Assembly: GCA_003415625.1 (NCBI GenBank)
Contig: PYIU01000006.1
Span: forward strand, 2,542,001-2,606,000
Direction: 5' to 3'
DNA length: 64,000 nt
Origin: Aquanectria penicillioides
Taxonomy: Eukaryota; Ascomycota; Sordariomycetes; Hypocreales; Nectriaceae
In this document: positions 36,916 to 48,109 of the stretch, in pieces
Layout of the letters: every line of letters starts with the position of its first letter
Numbering within the stretch: position 1 is the stretch's first letter
Translations under genes and position numbers: made by a program
Notes under the pieces: model-generated
The model's database searches: none
The model's input: only the letters and a program-made list of their open reading frames with translations
What the model was told of the DNA's origin: nothing

Positions 36916-37849
36916 CATGTGGACGTAGGCGGCTTCATCGTGGGAATCGACATCAGACCGCGGCTCTTAGTCTCTTACTCTCTCTCCCCGTCCCTCTCTC
37001 CCTCACTCTCCCTCACTCTCTCCGCCCTACGCCGCCTCCGAAAAGAAAGCCAATCACTCCGCCGGGCCACCCTCTATCCCCTTTGCATTTGCGTCTGCTC
37101 GGGGGCCTCGTACACACGCACTGCAACTGTACAAGTGCCTGTACCGGAGTCAATCTCGATTCTCGGTCCCCTTCCGACCGAACCCATTGCATTTTAGTTT
37201 CTTCCCGTCCCCGTTCCCGGACCACCCAAGTTCAGCTTCAAGTCTGATTTAATCCTTCGACTCGGGATCCCTGTCTTTTCTTTTGAGCTCTTGTTTTTTT
37301 TTTTCCCTCTTCTTTTTCTTTCGTCGCTCCGCTCTGCATCCTATCGGGGACAAGGAATAAAAAAACAAACACCCCCAGTCAAGTAGCAAAGAGGGGACAT
37401 CGCTGTCTGTCCGATTTCTTTGGCAAACATCCCCGTGCCTTCAATTTTGCTTCTACCCTTATCGTTATTCCGCCTCTTTTTCTTTTCCTTTATTCCCATT
37501 TCCCTTTAGCTTCCCCCAGCTCTTGGTCTCCGCTACACTACGGAGCCTCTGCTAGCGCTCTGCGGTGAACCACACTACTGCTGGTCCATCTTCTGCCCTT
37601 GGGCGTTTTTGGGTTTTTTCCCTGTTACTCATCCGCAAAATCCCCACCACCCGCTGCCAACGACACCCAAGCCAAACTTCATTACTCACACTTGCCTTCC
37701 ACGCCGTCTTCCACTTCTCATCTCACACGCCCCCCCCTTTTTGTGACATCCTTTCCCCTGGGCATTGAGAACTTACTTTTTCCTTCTTCTTCTTTTTCTC
37801 TTTCCTTTTTTATTTTGACAGCTAAAAGCCGAGTCTTGAATCTGCAACC
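35110..37849. other. Upstream region of aspartate kinase, 2.7 kb
   Basis: No credible gene is present. The region holds a TCA triplet tract at 36867-36915, several long CT-rich stretches (36960-37020 and 37200-37850) and an oligo-G segment near 36460. The CT-rich block directly before 37850 ends in TATTTTGACAG, a probable acceptor of a 5' leader intron of the aspartate kinase gene. Confidence 0.55.
36867..36915 (+). repeat. TCA trinucleotide repeat, about 16 copies
   Basis: An uninterrupted TCA run upstream of the aspartate kinase gene. Confidence 0.9.
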
Positions 37850-38867
37850 ATGGGCAGCCTCAGCTACAACAACCACTCCGACCTCGGCTGGGTCGTCCAG
37901 AAGTTTGGCGGCACCAGTGTTGGCAAGTTCCCAGACAAGGTCCGTCACCCATACCGAGAAACTCACCTGGAGGCTTGGAACAAAGCCAAAAATTTGAGAA
38001 TCTTCGATTGCTAACATAAATTTCCTCATCAGATTGCTCATGATATCGTCAGGTATGATATCACACCCCTGGTCTCTTTAGAGACATGAAAAATTTCCAT
38101 GAAGGAAAAAAAAAAAGGAAAAAAAGAAAATATACGTCAATGGCATCGGCATCAATTCTGACCCCGCGTTTTTTCTCGCAAACAGGGCCAGTCTGTCTCA
38201 GAACCGAGTCATCGTTGTCTGCTCAGCTCGCAGCACAGGCAAGAAAGCCGAGGGCACTACCAGTCGGTGAGTTTCTGAATATCCTCAATTGCGCGTCCAC
38301 GGCTTGCGATATTTCCCTCAGTCGTCTGGCCGCCTCGTTGGACTTGTCACATCTCATTCACTCGCTCCCCTCACTTGTTCGCGACCTCGCCCTCCCCTCG
38401 CTCACCCACCCCCGCTCCTGTGTGCCGCGTCTTATGCTCCCGCGCCGGGATCTTTTATGCATCATGCATCGTGGCTAACCCGTGGGGCTCACCACCAACA
38501 GGCTACTCGGCGTCTACGGAAAGCTCCGGGGTGTTGGCGCCGCCCTCTGCGCCGACGAGGACGAGCAATGCGAGCTGGTTGATCAGGCTCGCGGTCTGAT
38601 GCAAGACATTTGCAACGACCACGTCAACGCCGCCCAGACCTTCATCAAGGATCCCGCTCGCCGCGATGCTCTCGTCCAGAAGATCAAGGGTGAGTGCCAG
38701 GAGCTCGTCGAGTACATCGTCGCCGCTAAGCGCTTCAACCTCGAGATCAACTCACGCGCTAAGGACCGAGTCATCAGCTTCGGTGAGAAGCTGAGCTGTC
38801 GCTTCATGGCGTCTCTGCTGCAGGATGTGGTAAGTGCCATCCCGCTCCAGTGCGGATTATAAACCTC

Positions 38868-38898
<31 letters not shown>

Positions 38899-40026
38899 AA
38901 AGGGCTAAATTCTAACATCTATTCTCATTTACAGGGCGTTGATGCCGAATATGTCGACCTGTGTGATTCGTTCCACTACGATGCATCCGGCCAGCTGGAC
39001 GTCAATTTCTACCGCACGGCTTCGGAGGCTTTCGCCCGCAAGATCATTGCATGTGAAGGCCGTATCCCCGTCATGACCGGCTTCTTTGGTAACGTCCCCG
39101 GCAGTCTCATCGACGGAGACATCGGCCGCGGTTACACAGATCTGTGCGCCGCTCTTTGCGCCGTCGGCATCAAGGCCGAAGAGCTGCAGGTCTGGAAGGA
39201 GGTTGACGGTATCTTCTCAGCCGACCCGTCCAAGGTCCCGACGGCTCGCCTGCTCTCGTCCATCACTCCCTCCGAGGCTGCGGAGCTGACCTTCTATGGC
39301 TCCGAGGTCATCCACCATCTCACCATGGACCAGGTCATCCACTCTGACCCCCCGATCCCCATCCGCATCAAGAATGTCAAGAACCCTCGTGGCAGCGGCA
39401 CCATTGTCATTCCCGACCCCGTACTGTCCGCCGGCCAGCAACTGCACCGACAGTCGCCCAGCCTCGACGGCAACACCCGCCGGAAACCCAAGCGTCCCAC
39501 GGCCGTCACCATCAAAGACCACATTAGCGTCATCAACGTCCACTCGAATAAGCGCTCCATCTCCCATGGCTTCTTTGCCCGTGTGTTCTCCATCCTCGAC
39601 AACCACTCCATCTCCGTCGATCTCATCTCTACCAGTGAGGTTCATGTATCCATGGCTATTCACTCAAGCAGCCATGATGTCGAAGCCTTTGACTCCGCTG
39701 TCAAGGAGTTGGCTGAGTGTGGTGAGGTTACCGTCCTGACGAACATGGCTATCCTGAGCTTGGTTGGTGCCGAGATGAAGAACATGATTGGTATCGCCGG
39801 CCGTATGTTTTCTACTCTCGGCGAGCACAACGTCAATCTGGAGATGATTTCGCAAGGTAGGCTTAGTAACCCCGGCGCCATCTCGCTTCACGGCGTTCTT
39901 GGTATATGCTAACTATGAATCTCTACAGGTGCCAGTGAGATCAACATTTCGTGTGTGATAAATTCCCGGGATTCCACCCGGGCCATGAACATTCTGCACA
40001 CCCATCTCTTCACATTCCTCGATTAG
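37850..40026 (+). CDS. HOM3: Aspartate kinase (aspartokinase, Hom3)
   Basis: Six exons, join(37850..37939, 38033..38052, 38186..38266, 38502..38829, 38935..39856, 39929..40026), encode 512 residues; frame is continuous across all five introns. Exon 2 is only 20 nt (IAHDIV plus two bases). The kinase domain opens with WVVQKFGGTSVGKFPDK, the aspartokinase signature, and continues with VIVVCSARSTGKKAEGTTSR, FGEKLSCRFMASLLQDV and RGYTDLCAALCAVG. Two ACT domains follow (ISVINVHSNKRSISHGFFAR; MIGIAGRMFSTLGEHNVNLE), ending HTHLFTFLD. It phosphorylates L-aspartate, the first step of threonine, methionine and isoleucine synthesis, in the cytosol. Feedback inhibition by threonine through the ACT domains is known for the family. 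Intron 4 contains C22 followed by A13, a likely trouble spot for sequencing. Confidence 0.96.
38867..38901 (+). repeat. C22-A13 homopolymer pair inside aspartate kinase intron 4
   Basis: Twenty-two cytosines are followed at once by thirteen adenines between the donor at 38830 and the CTAAC-type branch site near 38912. The tract does not touch the splice sites. Confidence 0.95.
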
Positions 40027-41002
40027 AAACAATCAGCCACCCCCTCCACAGATACAACATCAAACGACAAAGACGCGGCAGGATATCATTTCTCAATGCA
40101 TCATGGGTCGAGGTTGACGTCTGGGTATGCCCATTCAACAAGGCAAATGAGCATTCGCATGTCAGGGAGGTTTGCGGTTAGAACATTCAGGCACATCGTA
40201 CCTTAAGGTATGACCATGGCGGTCTGAGCATTTCTTGGGAGTTTTGGTGTTGGAAACGCGTAAAATCATGTAGAGTTTTGGTCTTGTGTTTTGGACATTC
40301 CTCTTTTTCCCTACTTGTTGTTTGCATAGAATCGATGTCGACTTCTTCATTTTAATTTTTGGTCTCCTGACACCAACGTACAAAGTATGGCCATTATTCA
40401 ATGAGAATGGATATTTCATAATTACTTGTTGCCCCTGTCCTTGGGCGCCGACATGTTATTTGTTTCGTATTTGCACAAGTGTCAGCGTCAGAATTCGAGC
40501 CACATGGGGACAAGGACCGATGCTATAGGGTAAATGCTCGTATCAGGGGTTCCGACTAATTTGGGAGCTTTGCTCGATGCGGGGCATCATACCGCCCAGC
40601 TTCTGCCGTGAGCTAACTAGCATGACAGCGACACCACTACCTGACATTCAACGACCACAGTGATCCCATCTTCAGCACTCAAATCTTACCCCATAGATCC
40701 TCCTCTCGGCCCGCCAATTCCGCATCTCGAGGCCGTTGCCACCGCGACAAGCTACATCTGCGACAGGCCTTTCGACTCGCTTCGCCACCTGCCAGGTCCG
40801 TTCAATGCCGTTGTCGATACGAGTAAACAGAGCGGTGGCGATATGTTGATGGTCTAGACAGTCTGTGCTGGAAACAGACGCAACGAGACCAAGACGGTGT
40901 CAATCCGGCCACCTGCAGCTTGTTTTACGCACTTGACAGGCTTTGTAGACGCTTGAACGAACTGTCGCGAACCCAAGACGACCCCGAGTCTGTTTGCCCG
41001 GC
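40027..41002. other. Intergenic region between HOM3 and RCY1
   Basis: Contains the HOM3 3' untranslated region and the RCY1 promoter. A 65-codon frame at 40660-40857 has no support. An additional 5' exon of RCY1 here cannot be ruled out. Confidence 0.5.
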
Positions 41003-43840
41003 ATGTACAGGTCCAAGAGCGGCGTCGCCAACCGCGGCAGCATCTTGAAGACGTTGCAGGCTACCGAGATGCTTGACTCAAGATCGAGCCTTCCTGCAGG
41101 TATGGCCACCAGCTCGCTAGGATGCAGCTACAGTATCCATATATCTATCTGCACGAAGAGACCTTGCTGACCCGCTATGCTAGAAATCCTCGTTGCCATC
41201 CTCGAATATTTGCCCGTCGCCGACCAGCTCCGATGTGCCCGCGCCTCCCGCCGCATGCAAGAAATGGTCTACGATGACACGCGATGGGTGTCTCGATTGA
41301 AAAACATGGGATGTTGGGACGAGCAGGAAGCTCGGCGCCGCTTCGAAGACGCTGTTCGTAGGAGGAGAGAGGCTGTCGAACGCGCAAAGAAGGCCGCGGC
41401 CTCGCAGGAAAAAGCCCCCGAGGCGACCCAGCCCGCGACTACGACCTTGTTTGATGCGACGACCGAAGAGGCAAAGAAGAACCAAGCGTCGACCTCGGAG
41501 GTTCGGGATGGTTTCGAAACGATGACGCTCGCAGCGCCTAGCAGCCCATCTGAGGACCCCTCGGCATATCTTGATGTATTCAAAAAGGTGCGAAGCATCC
41601 GGGGGGGTGCGAGGCAAGAGTACGGGAAGATTTACGGCGCTCTGGCACCATTCTACTACGACCTGGCCCGGTCAAAAAGCCACACAGATCCCATCCTATT
41701 TCAAGCCTTCCGCGACCCTGAGAAGCAGGCTCAGATGCTCTCCAACCTGCAACGCTTCGCGAAGAGCGATTGGGCTCCCGGATGCTACGAGCGAGAGGAG
41801 AAGTTGTCTAGTATGATGGGCATCTTCGAGAGCGCCGTGCTACGCGAATTTGAGCAAGGCTACGAGTTTTGGGATGTGGACGGTAGAATGCGCCGGTACG
41901 CCCATGTCTTGCACACGTTGAATGGTGCAACCGCCGGACCGGGTCTCGATCTGTTCATACACAAGCACCCGATCTTCAATGACCGAGAACTGATGGTCAA
42001 CTCATTGGACTGTCTCAACCAAGCGGAAGCAGACGAGATATCCCTCGAGCCCTCACGACTCTTCTTCGAGAAGCTGCTGACCAAAGCCAACGATCAATCG
42101 AGCGTCATTGAGCGCATCTTTCCCGATCCTGAAACCGTTTTCTGGGTATTTGTGGACAAGGTCAGAGAGGATGTCATCATGGAATACCTCAACCCGCTGT
42201 TCGACGAAGCCCACGTCCGAAGCATGGCGTCATACCTCAAATCCGTCTCGGGCATCTTTGAGCAGACCGTGGTCTTCTTCCAATCTCTTACGCCCCCCAA
42301 GGACTCTAAGCGCGACATGAAGCAGATGACCAAAGAACTCTCTCTTCGAGTGTTTGAGCCCCACCTCGACTTGTACCTACAGGCAGAGCTAGACCTCTTC
42401 ACCAACCATGCCGAGACAGAGGTCGCAAGCTGGGAGAAGAAGCTCTCGGAGCAGGACTCGACCCTCGAGTCGTTTTATATGTCCAACTTCAACCGCTCTG
42501 CAGACAAGCGAGACTTTTTGAGTTCTTTCAAGAAGGTCGTCATGATGCCCGTGACGGTGCTGCCCACGTCGTTGCTGAGTTCGCCCTTTGCCACCAAGTC
42601 TGCTGCGCCGTCGCCGAACCCAGAGGCAAACGGAACAACTGCCAGTTCTAACCTGACACCCCAGCCTTCGCGTCCAGAGACGCCCAGCCTAGGCGTAGGC
42701 ACCTTAGAAGGACGCAGGACTCCGCTGCCGGAAAAGGCACCTACGGACGAACTCGCTGCTAAGGCGGCACTTATGGCGTCCAAGCTAGAGGGCATCAAGT
42801 CTCTGTTCAGCATCGAGGTAGCCCTCAATCTAGTCCACGCTGCGAAGGCAAGTCTTGATCGGGCGGCTGTATTCATTCGGCTGGGCGGACAGGCTGGTGG
42901 CGAGGCCAAAGAACAGTGCGCGAGCATCTTTGTCGCGCTGCTCCGTATCTTAGGACAGAAGCACGTCAAGACGGGTTTCGATATGGCTGTTGATCACCTC
43001 TCCCACTACAATCCCCGCGAGGTCAGCGACCACAACCGCGCTGGGGTGGCTCCTCTCGTCACCTTTATCGAGCTCGTCAATGTGGGCGACCTCATCTCGC
43101 AGATGATCGACGTCTTTTACGAGCAGCAGCTGGCAACGCCCAAGATCGCCGATCGCAACGACTTCCTTGACCCAGCCGGCCTTGCCAAGAAAAAGTTCGA
43201 GCAGATGCTCGACGAGAGCGTTGCCGCTGGTCTAAACAAGGGCATTGACGTCCTGATGGATGAAGTCGAGTATCTCCATGGCACGACGCAGCTACCCACC
43301 GATTACAACCCGCCAGCCTCGGCCACGACTGGTCTCGACCCGGCCTCGGCTGCCGCCGCCGGCGTTGGAGAACCGGACATCGGCCCCACATCTACGGCCC
43401 GGCGCATCGTCGAGCTTGTCTCGTCGCACACAAACATGCTGGTCGGCACGACGGATAAGTCGATGCTGGATGTCTTCAATGGCGAGGTCGGCCTACGGCT
43501 GTTCACCGCCATCTGCAAGCACCTCAAGCGGCAGCGCGTCAGCACCGACGGTGCCATCAAGCTCATTGCCGACATGAACCTCTACTTTGGCTACATCCGC
43601 ACCCTGAAGAACCAGGACCTGCTAGCCTACTTTGGCGCCCTGCGCGAGCTCAGTCAGATCTACCTCATCGACCCCAGCCACGCCAAGGAGATGGCCACCG
43701 TCATTGCAGACGGCGACCGCTTCGGCGGCGTGTTCCGCGCTGAAGAAGTCTATGAGTATGCGCAGCGCAGAGCAGATTGGTACCAGGTCCGCACGCGCGT
43801 GGAGCGAGCTATGTACGGGCTGGAGTGTTGCCTCATGTGA
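41003..43840 (+). CDS. RCY1: Recyclin-1 (F-box and Sec10-like exocyst domain protein)
   Basis: Two exons, join(41003..41099, 41184..43840), give 917 residues; the 84 bp intron rejoins the F-box at LPA|EILVAILEYLPVADQLRCAR. The F-box covers about residues 30-72. A charged low-complexity segment follows, and the rest (from about 140) is a long helical region resembling the exocyst subunit Sec10. The protein ends CCLM, a CAAX-type prenylation motif, as expected for fungal Rcy1. Family knowledge: Rcy1 works in recycling from endosomes to the cell surface, binding Skp1 and Rab GTPases. The short first exon is supported by restoration of the F-box; the internal ATG at 41177 would cut it. All introns sit in the first 200 bases. 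An AATAAA lies near 43973. Confidence 0.92.
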
Positions 43841-44334
43841 GTGATGAGAGGGGGCTGCATTTTCTGGAGTGGGGCTATATGTGTGTTGGGAACTGGAGCG
43901 GGTTCTGAAGGCGGAACGGACGGAAAGACGGACGGACGGACGGACGGACGGATGGATGGATGATTCTTATGAAATAAAAATTTAAAAAATAGTCATGCAC
44001 ATGAATTGTCGAAGCTAGCGTCATGGTTGGAATTTGCGATGCAATACTTGAAAGAGACAGGAGGCGGGAGGAAGAGATAGATACGAACTATAGATGTTCA
44101 CAACACATGGTCAATCATGAAAAAAACAAAAAAACAAATCCAATCATCTAAATTATATGATATCGAAACCCGGCTTGAGAGGTCCCATGACTCTCCCCTT
44201 TTTAGTTTCCCTCGCTGCCCAAACGCCGTTAATGCCTTCATTCCTTGATCAACCGTTACGCAATCTCCGCGCCTCTGATATGTCTACCTTGTTTTCTTTG
44301 GACCCGTTTAAAACTGTCTCTATTCTTGTCGAGG
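43841..44334. terminator. Convergent 3' region between RCY1 and KIN28
   Basis: A 0.5 kb AT-rich gap between convergent genes. GAAATAAAAATTT near 43972 is a plausible polyadenylation element for RCY1. No gene is seen. Confidence 0.4.
43927..43963 (+). repeat. GGAC/GGAT tetranucleotide repeat in RCY1 3' flank
   Basis: About six GGAC units pass into GGAT units just past the RCY1 stop. Confidence 0.85.
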
Positions 44335-45638
44335 TTACTTGCCACCAAAGTCGAGCTTGCGTGCAACTTTTGAGCCTCGGTCCTCGTCGATGACGCCTGG
44401 ACGACGCTTGAGATCGGCACCCATCTTGTCCTCGGCTCCAGCACCGCCCTTCTTGGGGAGGTCCTGTTTGCGAGTGGGCTTGGGATCCGAGTGCCACCAA
44501 CGGTGCTCGAGCATCTGACGGGCGGTGATGCGCTTCTTGGGGTCCAAAATGAGTGTCTTCATGAGGAGGTCCACACCGTCAGAACCGACAGTGCCGAAGC
44601 GCATCTCATACCAATCTTTTCCGCGGACGGGGTGCACGGCAGGGACGGTGTAACCAGGGAGCTTGGAAACGCCAGGCCAGTTGTCCTCGGTTGGGGTACC
44701 GATGGCCTCGCAGATGAGCTTGACCTGGTCGATGTCGAGGTTACCAGGGAGGTAAGGAGCACGCATGATGAGCTCGGCGAAGACAGTGCCGACGGACCAG
44801 ACGTCAACAGCACCGCTGTAGTGCTTCGCGTCAAACAGAAGCTCGGGAGGTCGGTACCAGCGAGTGATGACACGCGAGGACATGAGCTGGTGAGGGTCGG
44901 CAAAGGAGCGGGCGAGACCGAAATCGGCAAGCTTGACCTCGCCGTCAGCCGCAATCAGCAAGTTGTTTGGCTTGATATCACGGTGGAGGACAAAGTTCTC
45001 GTGGCAGAACCAAACGGCACGGGTGAGCATGCCCATCCATGTCTTGATATCTGCGGCACCGTAACGAACATTGTCGGTGTCGCGAATGAGCATTTCGAGG
45101 TCACCGCGGGGCAGGTACTCGAGTACGAGGTTGAGATTCTGGTCCTTGGAGGAGAAGACGGAGAGGAGAGAGATGATGTTGGGGTGGCTGAGTTCCTGAA
45201 GATGCTTGAGTTCGCGGACGGCGTCGGGTGCCATGCCCTCATCGTATTCCTTCTGGACCTTGATCTTCTTGATGGCGACGAGAGTCGAGGGCTTGGAGCG
45301 CAGGTGGCCGAGGAAGACGATAGCGTAGGTACCTTCACCTAGCTTCTTGCCTAGGAGACAGGTTAGAGTACAGGCCGATGGAAGCACAATCGCCAGGGCG
45401 CCTCACCTTTAACCCACTTCTTCTTTTCCTCGTCGTTCATCTGTTCTGCCAGGTCTAGCGTCGCGGGGAGGGTGGCCGCAGCGGGAGCGACAGGCGCAAC
45501 TGGGAGTTTGGGAGTGCCATTGGAGGAGGAAGTCTGGCCAGAGGTGAAGTTTTTGAGAGGCGAAGAAACAGCGCGGGCGAGCTGCTGCGTCTGCTGGATG
45601 GTCTCAGCCGTGTAGGTGACGACTGGAGAGACGGCCAT
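44335..45638 (-). CDS. KIN28: Cyclin-dependent kinase of TFIIH (Kin28/CDK7)
   Basis: Two exons, complement(join(44335..45350, 45407..45638)), encode 415 residues; the 56 bp intron sits just before the glycine loop (KKWVKG|KKLGEGTYAIVFLGHL). Kinase hallmarks are complete: VAIKKIKVQKEYDEG, HRDIKPNNLL, DFGLARSFADPHQL, WYRPPELLF. The cyclin-binding helix region reads MAPDAVRELKHLQELSHPN. Family knowledge: Kin28/CDK7 phosphorylates Ser5 of the RNA polymerase II C-terminal repeat as part of TFIIH. Two details stand out. An N-terminal extension of about 75 residues, Ala/Pro/Thr-rich, precedes the kinase domain. The T-loop reads LMSSRVITRWYRPP, with Ser where CDK7 usually has the activating Thr. The start is the ATG at 45638; the frame stays open upstream without another ATG. 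Confidence 0.93.
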
Positions 45639-46884
45639 GTTGGATGGAGGCGGATCGCGACCGACAAGGGATTCGAGGGGATGGACAGAGTGCGCTGAAG
45701 CTTCCACGGAGCCCGAAGGAAAACAAGGCAAGCGAGGAAGCTCCTGAATGGGATATATGCCCCGTGGTTTCCTTGTGCAGGCGAGCAGATGGTGAGCGTT
45801 GCTCGCAGCTCGTTGATGCTGTTGTTGGGTTGGGGTTGTTGGAGCGAAGCTGTTTGCCTACCGCAGATGGCTTGCTTATCTTATCGGTGGGCGGATAGAA
45901 TTAATTTCCAATCGGAGCGGCGGTACTGGTGACTGGCCCCACTGATCCAGATCTACCCCGTGCCAAGAGACTCGTGATTCTACTCTCTAACTTACTCAAT
46001 GGCTGGCCTGAATTGAAAAAAAAAAAAATTAAATAAATAAAAAAATTGAATTTGATAGAATAAACCTGCAAGATAGCACTTTGCTTCTCACGAGTCTTTG
46101 TTGACGTTTTGCACAACCCTACCGCGTCCTGTTGAGTTTCCCTTTGCGTGGTGTGCAGATACAACATCTCTGCATTCCATGGCCGAGCCAAACCAAAAGG
46201 TTATCTTGAAACAAAATATGTGTGATTTAAAATGACAATTCGCAGTAAAGCTTCGTGATTAATGACGGTGCAGAGCATTTAATCATGCATCAAATGCGGT
46301 TGATTAGACCTCGCGTATACTTTTGGTCAAGCAGACAACCCCCCCCATGTCTCGCGCACAATGTCTATCATGACTTAGCTCTGATTGTTTGATTGCCATG
46401 GTATCGAGAAAAAGAACGCCAAAAAAAAAATAAAAAAATCTTACAACTCCTCCATGTAGTTGATTCAAAATTGAAGATTTTCTCAATACGAAACATACTT
46501 ACACTTCCATGGCATTCTTCAAGGGTGTTGAGTCATGCATGATGCGATAAACTGTCCTCTTCGGTTACGAACCATTATTCGCATACACCCAAGAAAGTAT
46601 ACCGCCAACGTGAATGCAGATGCAGGTGTAGGCGTTGGAGCAGAGTAGGACCGATGGTTAACAGGTAGCCATTGTCGCGTAAACTCAGGGTTGGCGACTG
46701 CACCATGTTATTCTCAAAACGCTTGGTTCGCGACATCTTCCTGATAGCACCGTGTTCGTCTTCGGATCAGTAAAAGAATGAATTGATATTTAAACATGCC
46801 CTTTGCCGAGTCTGGATGCCATTCCTCTCCAGCTTCCCACCCACTTGTCTCTCGTTTACAATTCCTGGACCATTTGACGCCAAC
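45639..46884. other. Divergent intergenic region, 1.2 kb, AT-rich
   Basis: Separates the divergent KIN28 and secreted-protein genes. A/T-rich from 46010 to 46060 (A-runs with AAATAAATAAA). No gene is recognised. Confidence 0.55.
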
Positions 46885-47841
46885 ATGAGATTGTCTGTTG
46901 CTATTGCGGCGCTCTGCGCGCTCCCTGCTTTGGCGCTCTCCATCGACAAGGGCATCACGAATGAGGCGGTCACGGGCCATACTCACTCTACCTTTCATCG
47001 CCCTCATCACCCTCATAGGCCATACCACAAGCATCCCCATATGCACCATCACCACAATGACAAGGACCACAAGACCAAGGTTCACAAGCATCCTCACCAT
47101 CACAAGCACCTGGAGGATAAAGTCTTGACCGATACCCTTGTTTGCAACAAGCTGAACCACTTCGCAGACAAGGCCGATGACATTACGGTTTTCGTCAAGT
47201 CCCTCGAATGTGGCTACGATGACCACTGCTGGAAGGTGAGTACGGTTACATCTGCGTGTCATACATGAGCGAAGCTTACAATAAAATATAGAAAGTTAAG
47301 GATTCTCTGTATGAGCTTGAGTTTGAGTTGGACGTCTTTGATACCACCATTGACAAGTCAAACCTCGACAAGTGCTTCACCTGCACCCAGGAGTCCAAGA
47401 TTGCCTGCTGCTACAGGACTGTAAGTGAAGACATAATGTGTTTCGTAGATCTCGCTAAGGCTTTTTGGAAATCAGTATGCAGAGGCTTTGATCCTCTTGC
47501 TTCGTCTCGTTAAGGAGAAGAGCCAGTACCTGGAGGGCGAGATTGACAAGTTTGTTCTCACCGCCGTCAACAGTCTGCGTGCGGCCGACAGCGTAAGTTC
47601 TCATTTCTGATTTAAAAGTTGGAACCGAGGTGCTGACACTTTCAAGACATTCGTGTACGAGCTTGGTCGTCGCATGCAGTGCGAGGAGTACCTCAAGGCA
47701 ATCATGGAGAAGCAGGGCGCGGTTGAAGGCACAACCAAGGGCAGCATCCAGGAGATTTTCAGCAAGTTCACTTTCACGCCTCTCATCACCGGAGAGCACT
47801 TCAAGAATCACGGCCACCACCATGGACACCACAAGCACTAA
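46885..47841 (+). CDS. Secreted histidine-rich, cysteine-containing protein of unknown function
   Basis: Four exons, join(46885..47235, 47292..47420, 47476..47592, 47647..47841), encode 263 residues; all introns are phase 0 with good GT..AG signals. Residues 1-18 are a signal peptide (MRLSVAIAALCALPALAL). Residues about 30-75 are a histidine cluster (HRPHHPHRPYHKHPHMHHHH), and the protein ends HGHHHGHHKH. Between them is a mostly helical domain with eight cysteines (LVCNKL, LECGYDDHCWK, KCFTC, ACCYR, MQCEEY), which may form disulfides. I do not recognise the family. Histidine clusters at both ends suggest zinc, copper or nickel binding outside the cell, which is inference only. Its neighbour on the opposite strand is an ABCC transporter; the genes converge. 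Confidence 0.85.
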
Positions 47842-48109
47842 GGAACAATCATGTTCTCAGCTAGCTACTCCCGACATGGTAAACTAGAATAGCAGAATGT
47901 CTCTTGTGCTATGCTAGTCCACCGTTAGATCCTTTGGTCGAACTAGGGCGACATAATATTGATGCTCTATTTGCTTCCTGAACACCCCCCAATAAAAGTT
48001 TACATAATTTACCCTTCCTTTCATCATATCCCCCGTAACTAGTCTGGATATATACTGTTATGTGATGCTCTCACCCACCAGCTAACAAGCGCTTTCTATC
48101 TGATTTTAT

